The notes under the pieces were generated by a model, which had not been told where the DNA came from, ran no database searches, and worked only from the letters and a program-made list of their open reading frames with translations. From Allochromatium humboldtianum (GTDB taxonomy: Bacteria > Pseudomonadota > Gammaproteobacteria > Chromatiales > Chromatiaceae): a stretch of DNA of 64,000 nucleotides. Both the position numbers and the translations under genes were made by a program. The first letter of the stretch is position 1. Each line of letters starts with the position of its first letter. Shown piece by piece: positions 38,311 through 47,999 of this stretch. The stretch spans positions 1 through 64,000 of the forward strand of contig NZ_JABZEO010000006.1 of the NCBI RefSeq assembly GCF_013385175.1, read 5' to 3'.

Positions 38311-39288
38311 TCAGGCCACCGACTGATAATAGAGATTCTGCGGATGGCGCGCCTCGGCGAAGAACGACCAGCGCTCGATCAGCAATCCGGCGAACTGGAC
38401 GAAGAAGGCCATGATCGGCAGATTCGACGAGCCGATGAGATAGGACAGCCCGATCAGCAGCACCGGGATCGGGAAGACCAGCGCCAGATAGACAGTGCGC
38501 AGTCGTTCGACCAGTGACTGGCTCCGTCCGTGGAAGAATTCGCGGGTATTGAAGCTGCCGCCCGTCGCGCCCTGTGCCTTCTGGACCACGGCCGCATGAC
38601 GCACGCCGATGGCGGTCTGGACCGTGCTCTTGTGCTTGAGCCGGGCGTTGCGCCGCAGATGCGCCAGACGCGAGGCCAGACCGACCAAGGTCAGGATCAC
38701 CGCCCAGGTGCCGTAAAACGTCACCAGCGGATTACCGATGTAGGCCGAATAGGCCGCCGCCAGCATGAAGCCCGAGGCCGCGCCCAGGAACAGGAAATTG
38801 CTGACCGTGAGCGGCGTATGCCATTCCTGCAGGAACCGCACGGCCGCATAGATCATGGCCGTGCAGACGAAGAGCACCAGACTGGCCACCGTCCCCAACA
38901 CCCCGAGCAGCAGGGTCAGATCGACCTGGAGCGCCGCGCCGACCTGGAACAGCGGCTGGGTCCATTCGAACCAGTGCGCCACGCCATAGGCGAACACCAG
39001 CGCCATGACGATCGGCAGCACGATGACCTCGCGCGACAGCCAGGAGGTGCGCCACATCGCCGCCGCGCGCCAAGCCCGTTCCGGCCGCCCGAGATGGAAG
39101 AAGGACGCGCCGAGTCCCGCGACCAGAAGCAGCAGCGCGACCAGACTGCCGACGGCATAGAACTGGTCGGCCTGAGCGGGCAGGAAACGGGCGATGGCAT
39201 AGAGCTGGCCGGTGACCATCGCCAGATAGAGACCCTGACCGGCGCCGAGCAGCGTGGTCAGAAAGATGACTGAGAAGGCTGGATGCAT
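38311..39288 (-). CDS. soeC: Sulfite dehydrogenase membrane anchor SoeC (DmsC-like)
   Basis: The 325-residue protein has about eight hydrophobic helices and the DmsC-type motif FFHLGRPERAWRA followed by TSWLSREV. It anchors the molybdoenzyme and passes electrons to the quinone pool. ATG 39288 begins directly at the first helix (HPAFSVIFLTTLLGAGQG). It follows soeB with a gap of 23 bases. Alternative assignments for this fold are DMSO reductase or polysulfide reductase anchors, but the untargeted catalytic subunits point to the cytoplasmic sulfite-oxidising complex. Confidence 0.88.
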   Translation of the reverse strand: MHPAFSVIFLTTLLGAGQGLYLAMVTGQLYAIARFLPAQADQFYAVGSLVALLLLVAGLGASFFHLGRPERAWRAAAMWRTSWLSREVIVLPIVMALVFAYGVAHWFEWTQPLFQVGAALQVDLTLLLGVLGTVASLVLFVCTAMIYAAVRFLQEWHTPLTVSNFLFLGAASGFMLAAAYSAYIGNPLVTFYGTWAVILTLVGLASRLAHLRRNARLKHKSTVQTAIGVRHAAVVQKAQGATGGSFNTREFFHGRSQSLVERLRTVYLALVFPIPVLLIGLSYLIGSSNLPIMAFFVQFAGLLIERWSFFAEARHPQNLYYQSVA

Positions 39289-39311
39289 GGGATTCGATCC
39301 TGAAAGGCGGA

Positions 39312-40034
39312 TTACCAGGCCACGTCGTCGAGGGTTTCCTCGCCGGTGTAATCGGTGAGATCTTCCCGGCGCAAGGGGTTGTCGACGCGCGTGAGTTCCT
39401 CGGGATCGATGTGCATCCGGGTCTTCTGGCGCGGCAGATAGTGGTTGGCCGGTTTGGTGCCCCACTCGGGCATGAGCTGATAGCCGCCGCGCTCGCGGAT
39501 GGCGATCGAGACCTCTGAGTCCGGATCATGCACGTCGCCGAACAGACGCGCGTTGGCCGGACAGGCCAGCACGCAGGACGGCTTGCGATCCCGTTCGGAG
39601 AGCTTGGCGTCGGTGATGCGGTCGATGCAGAGCGTGCACTTCTTCATCACTTTCTGCTGCTCATCCAGCTCGCGTGCGCCATAGGGACAGGCCCAGGAGC
39701 AGTATTTGCAGCCGATGCACTTGTCGTAATCGACCAGCACCACGCCGTTGTCCGGGCGCTTGTACGACGCGCCGGTTGGACACACGGGCACGCAGGGCGG
39801 CTCCTCGCAGTGCAGACAGCTCTTGGGGAAGTGCACCGTCTCGGTATTGGGGAAGGTTCCGACCTCGAAGGTCTGCACCCGGTTGAAGAAGGTGCCGGTC
39901 GGCGAACCCTCATAAGGATTCTGATCCACCAGCGGACCGGCCCAGCCTGAGGTGTTCCACTCCTTGCAGGAGGTCACGCAGGCATGACAGCCGACACAGA
40001 CATTGAGATCGATGACGAGGGCGAGTTGAGTCAT
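39312..40034 (-). CDS. soeB: Sulfite dehydrogenase iron-sulfur subunit SoeB
   Basis: The 240-residue ferredoxin-type subunit has sixteen cysteines in four clusters: VCVGCHACVTSC, CLHCEEPPCVPVCP, CIGCKYCSWACP, and CTLCIDR with CVLACPANA. It shuttles electrons from SoeA to SoeC. There is no Tat or Sec signal: ATG 40034 starts MTQLALVIDLNVC. The start overlaps the soeA stop as ATGA. The C-terminal 60 residues extend beyond a minimal DmsB and are typical for the Psr/Soe branch. Confidence 0.92.
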   Translation of the reverse strand: MTQLALVIDLNVCVGCHACVTSCKEWNTSGWAGPLVDQNPYEGSPTGTFFNRVQTFEVGTFPNTETVHFPKSCLHCEEPPCVPVCPTGASYKRPDNGVVLVDYDKCIGCKYCSWACPYGARELDEQQKVMKKCTLCIDRITDAKLSERDRKPSCVLACPANARLFGDVHDPDSEVSIAIRERGGYQLMPEWGTKPANHYLPRQKTRMHIDPEELTRVDNPLRREDLTDYTGEETLDDVAW

Positions 40035-42934
40035 GACGCTTGCTTCCCGAAGATACCGGCCACATAGGCCTGCCACTTGCCGCGCTTCTTCTCCTGACCG
40101 GGGAGACGCGGCATCGGCTTGAACTGGGGCGACGTGACCTCGGGTTCACCCGCCTCGGCCTTGTAGACCCGCACCCGCACGTCGAACCAGGCCGCCTGTC
40201 CGGTCACTGGGTCAGAGTTGGAGAGGTGTTCGCCGGCCTCGTGGGCGGGCAGTTCTTCGCTGATGACGTGATTGAGCAGGAAGCCTTTGCGCGCCTCGTC
40301 GGCATTGGGGGCCAGACCCCAGGCGCCCGCGCCCTTGCCGATGGCGTTCCAGGTCCAGACAGTGCCCGGCTCCACGGCCTCGGAGAAGCGGCACATGCAG
40401 CGCACCCGGCCATATTGCGACTCGACCCAGACCCAGTCGCCGTCAGCGAAGCCCTGGGCCAGACCGATCTTCGGACTCAGGAACAGATAGTTGTGGCTGT
40501 GGATCTGGCGCAGCCAGGCGTTCTGGCTGTCCCAGGAGTGGTACATGGCCATCGGGCGCTGGGTGAGCGCGTTGAGCGGATAGCGCTGGGTGTCGGTGAA
40601 GCGCGACTCCAGCGGCTCGTAGTAGAACGGCAAGGGGTCGAAATAGGTCTCGACCCGCTGGCGCAACCGCTCGGGCGGACGACGACCGGGACGCTTGCCC
40701 TGAGCGGCGAGCCGGAAGCGCTGCAACACCTCGGAATACAGATGCAGGGTGATCGGCTCGGCATAGCGGATCATGCCGTGCGCGCGCGCCCAGTGCAGAT
40801 AGCCCTTGTTCCAGTTGCGCATGTACTGATAGCTGCGCGGCAGTTCGTGATGGAAGACGCAGCCGTTCTGGGCATACATCTCCCACTGATGCGGATTGGG
40901 TTCGCCCTTGAGGAACTGATCGCCGCTCTTGCCGCGCCAGCCGGCCAGGAAGCCGATGCCCGACCCCGGCGAGGTCTCGTAGTTGACGATGAAATCCGGA
41001 TAGTTGCGATATTTGCGACTGCCGTCGGCATTGGTGAAGGCCGGCAGCTTGAGTCGCGAACCGAGTTCGACCAGCACCTCCTGGAACGGCTTGCACTCGC
41101 CCTTGGGCGGCAGCACCGGGATGCGCACCGAGTCGACCGGACCGTCGTATTCCGAGATCGGACGGTCGAGCATGGAGAGCACGTCATGGCGTTCCAGATA
41201 GCTGGTATCCGGCAGCACCAGATCGGCGAAGGCCACGGTCTCGGAGGCGAAGGTGTCGCACACCACCAGGAACGGGATCTTGTATTCACCGTTCGGATGC
41301 TTGTCGACCAGCATCTTGCGCACCTCGACCGTGTTCATGGTCGAGTTCCAGGCCATGTTCGCCATGAACAGGAACAGGGTGTCGATCGGATAGGGATCGC
41401 CGCGCCAGGCGTTGGTGATGACGTTGTGCATCAGGCCATGCACCGAGAGCGGATACTCCCAGGAGAACGCCTTGTCGAGCCGCACCGCCTCGCCCTCGGC
41501 GTCGACGAACAGATCCTCGGGCTTGGACGGCCAGCCGAGCGGCATGCCGTCGAGCGGGGTGTTCGGCTGGACAGCCTCGGGGCCGTGCGGCGGCTTGGGA
41601 CAGGGCGGGATCGGACGCGGATAGGGCGCCTTGTGCCGGAATCCGCCCGGACGGTCGATGGTGCCGAGCACGGTCATCAGCACGCCGAGCGCGCGGATGG
41701 TCTGGAAGCCGTTGGAGTGCGCCGCCAGTCCGCGCATGGCATGGAAGGCGACCGGATTGCCGGTGACGGATTCGTGCTCGTCGTCCCAGCAGTCGGTCCA
41801 TTTGATCGGCAGCTCGATCTTCTGGTCGCGCGCCATGACACCCATTTCGTGGGCGAGACGGCGGATGGTGTCGGCCGGGATGCCGGTAATGGGCGCGGCC
41901 CATTCGGGGGTGTATTGCTCCAGGCGCTCCTTGAGCAACTGGAACGAGGGCTTGACCGGGGTGCCGTCGGGCAGGACATAGCGGCCCATCAGACGCGGAT
42001 CGACGCCGGGCGTATGGGTGCTGATCGGGCCGTCGATGTCGCGGTCCCACCACAGCTTGTTCTGCGGATCGAAGCAGTCCGGCTCGACATGCATCTCGGC
42101 GCGATAGAACAGGCCGTGATCATCGCGGCTCGGGTCGTCGATCACCAACTCGGCGGCGTTGGTGTAGCGCACCAGGAAGTCGCGGTCGAACAGCCCTTTG
42201 TCCAGAATCTCGCGGGTGATGGCCAGCAGCAGCGCGCCATCGGTGCCGGGCTTGATCGGCACCCATTCGTCGGCGATGGCCGAATAGCCGGTGCGCACCG
42301 GATTGATCGAGATGAAGCGTCCGCCGCGCCGCTTGAACTCGGAGATGGCGATCTTGAGCGGGTTGGAGTGATGGTCCTCGGCAGTGCCGATCATCACGAA
42401 CAGCTTGGCGCGCTCCAGATCCGGGCCGCCGAACTCCCAGAACGAACCGCCGATGGTGTAGATGAGACCGGCGGCCATGTTGACCGAGCAGAAGCCGCCA
42501 TGCGCGGCATAGTTGGGCGTGCCGTACTGCTTGGCGAACAGACCCGTGAGCGCCTGCATCTGATCGCGGCCGGTGAAGAGCGCGAATTTTTTCGGATCTT
42601 CGGCACGCAGCTTGGCGAGCCGTTCTTCGAGCATCGTGAAGGCTTCGTCCCAGGAGATGACCTCGAAGGCGCTCTCGCCGCGCTCGGCATTGGCCTTGCG
42701 CCTTAGCGGCTGGGTGAGTCGACCCGGAGAGTACTGCTTCATGATCCCCGAGCTGCCCTTGGCGCAGATCACGCCCTTGTTCAGCGGGTGATTGGGGTTG
42801 CCGTCGATGTAGCGCACCTCGCCATCGCGCAGATGCACCCGGATACCGCACCGGCAGGCGCACATGTAACAGGTCGTCTCCTTGACCTCGACGCGACCGA
42901 CGAGGCTGTCCGAATGACTGGCTGGATCCTGCAT
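40031..42934 (-). CDS. soeA: Cytoplasmic sulfite dehydrogenase molybdopterin subunit SoeA
   Basis: The 967-residue DMSO-reductase-family enzyme has an N-terminal [4Fe-4S] motif (C22xxC25xxxC29, with C57 in GVICAKG) and bis-MGD domains. A cysteine in HGGFCSVN (about residue 149) is a candidate molybdenum ligand, as in the Psr/Phs branch. No Tat twin-arginine signal is present at the chosen ATG 42934 (MQDPASHSDSLVG), so the active site faces the cytoplasm. SoeABC is the characterised sulfite-oxidising route in Allochromatium vinosum; sulfite becomes sulfate and electrons go to quinone. A further upstream start exists (to 42991) but adds only a basic non-conserved piece. A promoter is recognisable at 42978-43007. 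Confidence 0.92.
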   Translation of the reverse strand: MQDPASHSDSLVGRVEVKETTCYMCACRCGIRVHLRDGEVRYIDGNPNHPLNKGVICAKGSSGIMKQYSPGRLTQPLRRKANAERGESAFEVISWDEAFTMLEERLAKLRAEDPKKFALFTGRDQMQALTGLFAKQYGTPNYAAHGGFCSVNMAAGLIYTIGGSFWEFGGPDLERAKLFVMIGTAEDHHSNPLKIAISEFKRRGGRFISINPVRTGYSAIADEWVPIKPGTDGALLLAITREILDKGLFDRDFLVRYTNAAELVIDDPSRDDHGLFYRAEMHVEPDCFDPQNKLWWDRDIDGPISTHTPGVDPRLMGRYVLPDGTPVKPSFQLLKERLEQYTPEWAAPITGIPADTIRRLAHEMGVMARDQKIELPIKWTDCWDDEHESVTGNPVAFHAMRGLAAHSNGFQTIRALGVLMTVLGTIDRPGGFRHKAPYPRPIPPCPKPPHGPEAVQPNTPLDGMPLGWPSKPEDLFVDAEGEAVRLDKAFSWEYPLSVHGLMHNVITNAWRGDPYPIDTLFLFMANMAWNSTMNTVEVRKMLVDKHPNGEYKIPFLVVCDTFASETVAFADLVLPDTSYLERHDVLSMLDRPISEYDGPVDSVRIPVLPPKGECKPFQEVLVELGSRLKLPAFTNADGSRKYRNYPDFIVNYETSPGSGIGFLAGWRGKSGDQFLKGEPNPHQWEMYAQNGCVFHHELPRSYQYMRNWNKGYLHWARAHGMIRYAEPITLHLYSEVLQRFRLAAQGKRPGRRPPERLRQRVETYFDPLPFYYEPLESRFTDTQRYPLNALTQRPMAMYHSWDSQNAWLRQIHSHNYLFLSPKIGLAQGFADGDWVWVESQYGRVRCMCRFSEAVEPGTVWTWNAIGKGAGAWGLAPNADEARKGFLLNHVISEELPAHEAGEHLSNSDPVTGQAAWFDVRVRVYKAEAGEPEVTSPQFKPMPRLPGQEKKRGKWQAYVAGIFGKQAS

Positions 42935-42977
42935 GGGGGTACCTTTCGCGGGGGATGACGGACGAGACAATCGCCGC

Positions 42978-43007
42978 ATTCTAATATTCAAACGTCCGTG
43001 GTTTCAA
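42978..43007 (-). promoter_or_regulatory. Putative sigma70 promoter of soeABC
   Basis: On the minus strand: TTGAAA (-35, 43002-43007), 18-base spacer, TAGAAT (-10, 42978-42983), both one mismatch from consensus. The start site would be about 37 bases before the soeA ATG. Confidence 0.6.
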
Positions 43008-43038
43008 ACCGGCTCAATACTCAGTATTTCGAGCGCGC

Positions 43039-43064
43039 AATAAAAAGGCCGCGCATGGCGGCCT
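43039..43064 (-). terminator. Rho-independent terminator of the 91-codon gene
   Basis: Minus strand: perfect 7-bp stem AGGCCGC/GCGGCCT (43058-43064 and 43046-43052, loop of 5) followed by TTTTATT. It separates the small gene from the soeABC promoter, so the two are independent transcripts. Confidence 0.85.
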
Positions 43065-43092
43065 GTTTCGAGCAGGGGATATGGCGAGCAGA

Positions 43093-43368
43093 TCAGGCGG
43101 CGGCGCGGTACTCGGCGGGCAGCCAGGCGCTCAAACGCTCACGCTCCTGCTGGACGTCGACGGTGAAGAAATGATTCAGGACTTCCAGCGCCTCGGTCAG
43201 ATCCTGGCAGGGCCACTCGTTGGTGACGGTGCGGCAATTCCAGTCCTCGACATGGAAGCAGTAGTGACCGCCCTTGGCCGCTCCCTCGGCGTCGAAGCGT
43301 AGCTGATAGCCGGTGGAGGTCTCGGGATCCCACTTGTAGCGGATCGTATTCTGATTGGATTCGAACAT
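43093..43368 (-). CDS. Small protein of unknown function next to soeABC
   Basis: The 91-residue product (MFESNQNTIRYKWDPETSTG, GGHYCFHVEDWNCRTVTNEW, then an Asp/Glu-rich helix) has two cysteines and several aromatics. It has no signal and no family I recognise. It has its own terminator, and the gap upstream (43369 onward) contains no clear promoter hexamers. Codon bias matches the neighbours. Its position suggests but does not prove a link to sulfite oxidation. Confidence 0.65.
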   Translation of the reverse strand: MFESNQNTIRYKWDPETSTGYQLRFDAEGAAKGGHYCFHVEDWNCRTVTNEWPCQDLTEALEVLNHFFTVDVQQERERLSAWLPAEYRAAA

Positions 43369-43608
43369 GTCCTGGCCTTCGTCGCGAAAATAAATGTATG
43401 AAGATGACTGCTGATATACACGAGGAAACCACGCACCGGGATTCGTCGAGCTGAAATCGAGTCATGCGCGCAACAGCGCTTGTCTCATTTCGGCTGCATA
43501 CAGCAATCCATGGCTTCATTCTAGTACATGGATGCAACAAACAACAACCGCCGCCCGTCCGGATTTTGTGCAAAAAACGTGATCTGTTAGGCGATTTTGA
43601 AAGTCAGC

Positions 43609-43636
43609 GTGCTTTGTATGGAATTTACCAAAGCAC
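43609..43636 (+). repeat. Stem-loop in the 43369-43755 gap, upstream of an orphan terminator
   Basis: Perfect 8-bp arms GTGCTTTG/CAAAGCAC (43609-43616, 43629-43636) flank a 12-base loop. It lies just before the plus-strand terminator at 43640-43666; no gene is present on the plus strand here. The rest of the gap holds no other recognisable element. Confidence 0.55.
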
Positions 43637-43639
43637 TCG

Positions 43640-43666
43640 GCACATTGAGATGTGCGTTTTATTTTT
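43640..43666 (+). terminator. Orphan plus-strand Rho-independent terminator
   Basis: Stem GCACAT/ATGTGC (43640-43645, 43650-43655; loop TGAG) is followed by GTTTTATTTTT. Both adjacent genes are on the minus strand, so a plus-strand transcript, possibly a small RNA, would be needed to use it. A 113-codon open frame on this strand runs through it and looks non-coding. Confidence 0.6.
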
Positions 43667-43755
43667 GCAACACCGCCGCCATTCAATCAGGTGGGACGCA
43701 ACACCTACAGTAGGCACGGGAAGCCAGCCGACCCTGCCAGTTCGCACCGCCCGCC

Positions 43756-44829
43756 CTACCTGGCCCCCAACCCGAGCGGATCGTTCGGATCGATGCCGGC
43801 CATGAAGGTCTGGCGGCGGTCATGATGCGTGACCTGATAGATCAGCCCCATCCAGTTGCCGATGACGCCCTCGGCCGTGTCGTGCCAGGTGTTGTGCAGA
43901 TCAGCCGCGATGAGCCGCTCGGGCAACTCGGGTGGCTTCTGACCCCGATCGAGCGCCCGGATGACGCGCTCGCGGTGCTCATCGAGGATGGCTCGCGCCT
44001 GTAAGCCGAAGTAGTTGTCCGGAAACGGCGGATAGTCGGACCGCGTGCCGGCGGCGAAGCGCCCGACCTCACGCTTGTATTCCTTGAGCAGTGAAATGGT
44101 GTCGTATTCGGGATGCCCCTGGAAGAACACCTGCCGAAAGCCGTCCGGGCTGACCGCCAGATGCACCCCCGCCTCCTCGCTCTCGACCAGCACATGCAGA
44201 CCGGCACCGACGAACTGCGCGTGACTGATGTCGTTGAAACGCGAATGCGGCACGTCGAAGCAGGTATTGACGTCGGCCACCAGCGGATGGGTGCGCGCCA
44301 GCACCCGATGCGGAAACACCCCCCAGCGCTTGGCCGGCAGACGGCGGCGCCGCTCACCATAACGGAACTGCATCACCGCATGGGTCGCCAGACAGGAGCA
44401 GAGCGTCGAGCAGACGTTGTCGTAGGCCCAGTCGACCACCTCGATGAGCGGCTCCCAGAACGGCTCCAGCGCCAGATCCGGCCCGGTGACGTTGGCGCCG
44501 GTGATGATGAGTGCATCCAGACCGTCGGCGCGGATCTGATCGAATGGCTGGTAATAGCGCTCGACATGGGCGCGCGCCTCGGGGCCGCGCTCCAGCTCCT
44601 TCAGCGTGAAGGGATGCACATAGAACTGCGCGATCTGGTTGCTCTCGCCGATCAGGCGGAAGAACTGGCGCTCGGTCGCCGCCAGGGCCGCATCCGGCAT
44701 CATGTTGAGCAGACCGATGTGCAGTTCGCGGATGTCCTGATGGAGCGCGAAATCCGGGTCGAGGATCTGCTGCCCCTCCTCGCGCAACCGGGCGAAGGTG
44801 GGCAGGTCATTGTGGGCGACGATGGGCAT
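43756..44829 (-). CDS. metA: Homoserine O-acyltransferase, MetA family
   Basis: The 357-residue product aligns by eye with MetA: ELHIGLLNMMPDAALAATER, IITGANVTGPDLALEPFW, the nucleophile region STLCSCLATHAVM and the catalytic His/Glu in FFQGHPEYDTISL. It activates homoserine for methionine synthesis (succinyl or acetyl donor cannot be told from these motifs). It is about 45 residues longer than E. coli MetA, with an extended C-terminus (NWMGLIYQVTHHDRR). ATG 44829. Its leader carries an inverted repeat; the P-loop gene lies 104 bases upstream on the same strand. Confidence 0.85.
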   Translation of the reverse strand: MPIVAHNDLPTFARLREEGQQILDPDFALHQDIRELHIGLLNMMPDAALAATERQFFRLIGESNQIAQFYVHPFTLKELERGPEARAHVERYYQPFDQIRADGLDALIITGANVTGPDLALEPFWEPLIEVVDWAYDNVCSTLCSCLATHAVMQFRYGERRRRLPAKRWGVFPHRVLARTHPLVADVNTCFDVPHSRFNDISHAQFVGAGLHVLVESEEAGVHLAVSPDGFRQVFFQGHPEYDTISLLKEYKREVGRFAAGTRSDYPPFPDNYFGLQARAILDEHRERVIRALDRGQKPPELPERLIAADLHNTWHDTAEGVIGNWMGLIYQVTHHDRRQTFMAGIDPNDPLGLGAR

Positions 44830-44865
44830 AACAGCAGCGTTCAGTCAGTGGCAGTCATGGCGCTC

Positions 44866-44924
44866 GGTTCGACAGGATCGTGCGGCACCCGGTCCTGTAG
44901 GTTCAGCAACGATTCTGTCGAGCC
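44866..44924. repeat. 16-base imperfect inverted repeat in the metA leader
   Basis: Arms 44866-44881 and 44909-44924 match at 14 of 16 positions, and both mismatches become G-U pairs in RNA; the loop is 27 bases. The arm begins GGTTCGACAGG; the same eleven bases also occur near 35390 (plus strand). It is not recognisable as a SAM riboswitch. Confidence 0.55.
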
Positions 44925-44933
44925 CGTCCGTTT

Positions 44934-45779
44934 TCAAGCACTCCGCGCGATGGCCGACTCGACCAGGGCGAGGAAATCGGCCTCGTCGCGCACCTGGGCC
45001 ACGTCTTCGGAGGAGACGGTATAGCCGTGCGGCTGGGCGATGGCCTCATAGCGCGGCACACGCGAGTGGAACAGACGCGGGAAGACCCAGCGCGTGAAGT
45101 CGTCCGGCTCGATCTGGGCCACATAGTCGAGTTGGCGCAGTTCCAGATAGTCCTTCACCGCCGTTTGCAGGAACTCGGGTCGATAGTAGAGCGGCTTGGG
45201 ATCGGCCTGGGCACGCTCGATGAGCTTGATCTCGTCGGCCTCGGGCACGCGGATGTAGAGGATCAGACTGTGCCGGGCGAGCATGTCGATGACGCGCGGC
45301 TCTTCGAGCTCGCACAGACTGCCGCCGACATCGTTGACCAGATGGGCGTAGCCATAGACCTCCTGGGCCTTGCGCACGAACTCGGGCAGATCGAACATGG
45401 CCGCGATCTCGGCCTCGCGATAGAGCGCCTGACGACGGCTGAACTCGTCGAGCGGCAGCCCGCCCTGCTCCGGATTGCCGAGCTTGCCGATGAAGCTCAG
45501 CACCGGGCCGAGATCATTGATCTTGATGACGTTGCGGATGGTGATCCAGTCGCGGCGCAGCAGATCGCGCAGGAACGGATCGCGCATGGCACGCGACTTG
45601 ATCAGATCCAGGATCGGCTCGTCCAAATAACGGGTGCCGATGCGGTAGTCGCCCGAATAATGGAACCAGTCGTGACGGCGCAGCAGCCCCGAGAGATGGG
45701 TCTTGCCGACCCCGGACATGCCGAGCAGGGTCACGCATTTACGCTTCCAGGCGCGGAATTCCTCGACCGTGAATTTCAA
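44934..45779 (-). CDS. P-loop ATPase of unknown function
   Basis: The 281-residue protein has a Walker A motif GMSGVGKT (20-27) immediately after a short N-terminal helix and resembles kinase- or GTPase-like proteins in its GDYRIGTRYLDE stretch. I see no further catalytic signature (VLSFIGKLGNPEQGGLPL; VNDVGGSLCELEEPRVIDML). The TTG at 45779 is chosen: GGAG lies 8 bases upstream and the conserved protein begins KFTVEEF. A longer start at 45863 would overlap the uup end. It lies between uup and metA and may be in one transcript with both. Confidence 0.7.
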   Translation of the reverse strand: MKFTVEEFRAWKRKCVTLLGMSGVGKTHLSGLLRRHDWFHYSGDYRIGTRYLDEPILDLIKSRAMRDPFLRDLLRRDWITIRNVIKINDLGPVLSFIGKLGNPEQGGLPLDEFSRRQALYREAEIAAMFDLPEFVRKAQEVYGYAHLVNDVGGSLCELEEPRVIDMLARHSLILYIRVPEADEIKLIERAQADPKPLYYRPEFLQTAVKDYLELRQLDYVAQIEPDDFTRWVFPRLFHSRVPRYEAIAQPHGYTVSSEDVAQVRDEADFLALVESAIARSA

Positions 45780-45828
45780 TGGATCTACTCCGAAATGGAT
45801 GGATGTGGATGTTCTTCGATCAGATGCC

Positions 45829-47730
<1,902 letters not shown>

Positions 47731-47999
47731 GCGTTTTCCAGGGAATCACGGAGGATGAATGTTGTCGGAGCAGGCGCCCATATCGCGACCGCGTAGCGAG
47801 CCAACGGCGACACAGGCACTCGATTGCGCTTTGTCAATGACACGCCAGGGCCGCCTGGATCACCGACTTCGAGTAATATTCTAACTTCGATCGCTCCAAC
47901 CGCGTCGATTCGAGATGAATCCGGCGCGGATGGAGACAGACCCCAGGCAGTGAGCCGCGCTCCCGTGGACGCGGACCGATTAGGAGTCCATCGCTACCG

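Noticed and set aside
40040-42706. Plus-strand open frame of nearly 890 codons antisense to soeA
   Set aside because: Mirror of a strong coding gene; His/Arg/Gly-rich composition without domain patterns.
38311-42934. Polysulfide reductase PsrABC or DMSO reductase instead of SoeABC
   Set aside because: The catalytic and iron-sulfur subunits lack Tat export signals, so the active site is cytoplasmic.
43464-43805. 113-codon plus frame in the gap before metA
   Set aside because: Runs through a terminator and into antisense of metA; no ribosome binding site.
44830-44933. SAM riboswitch in the metA leader
   Set aside because: Only one inverted repeat and none of the conserved SAM-binding core patterns I know.
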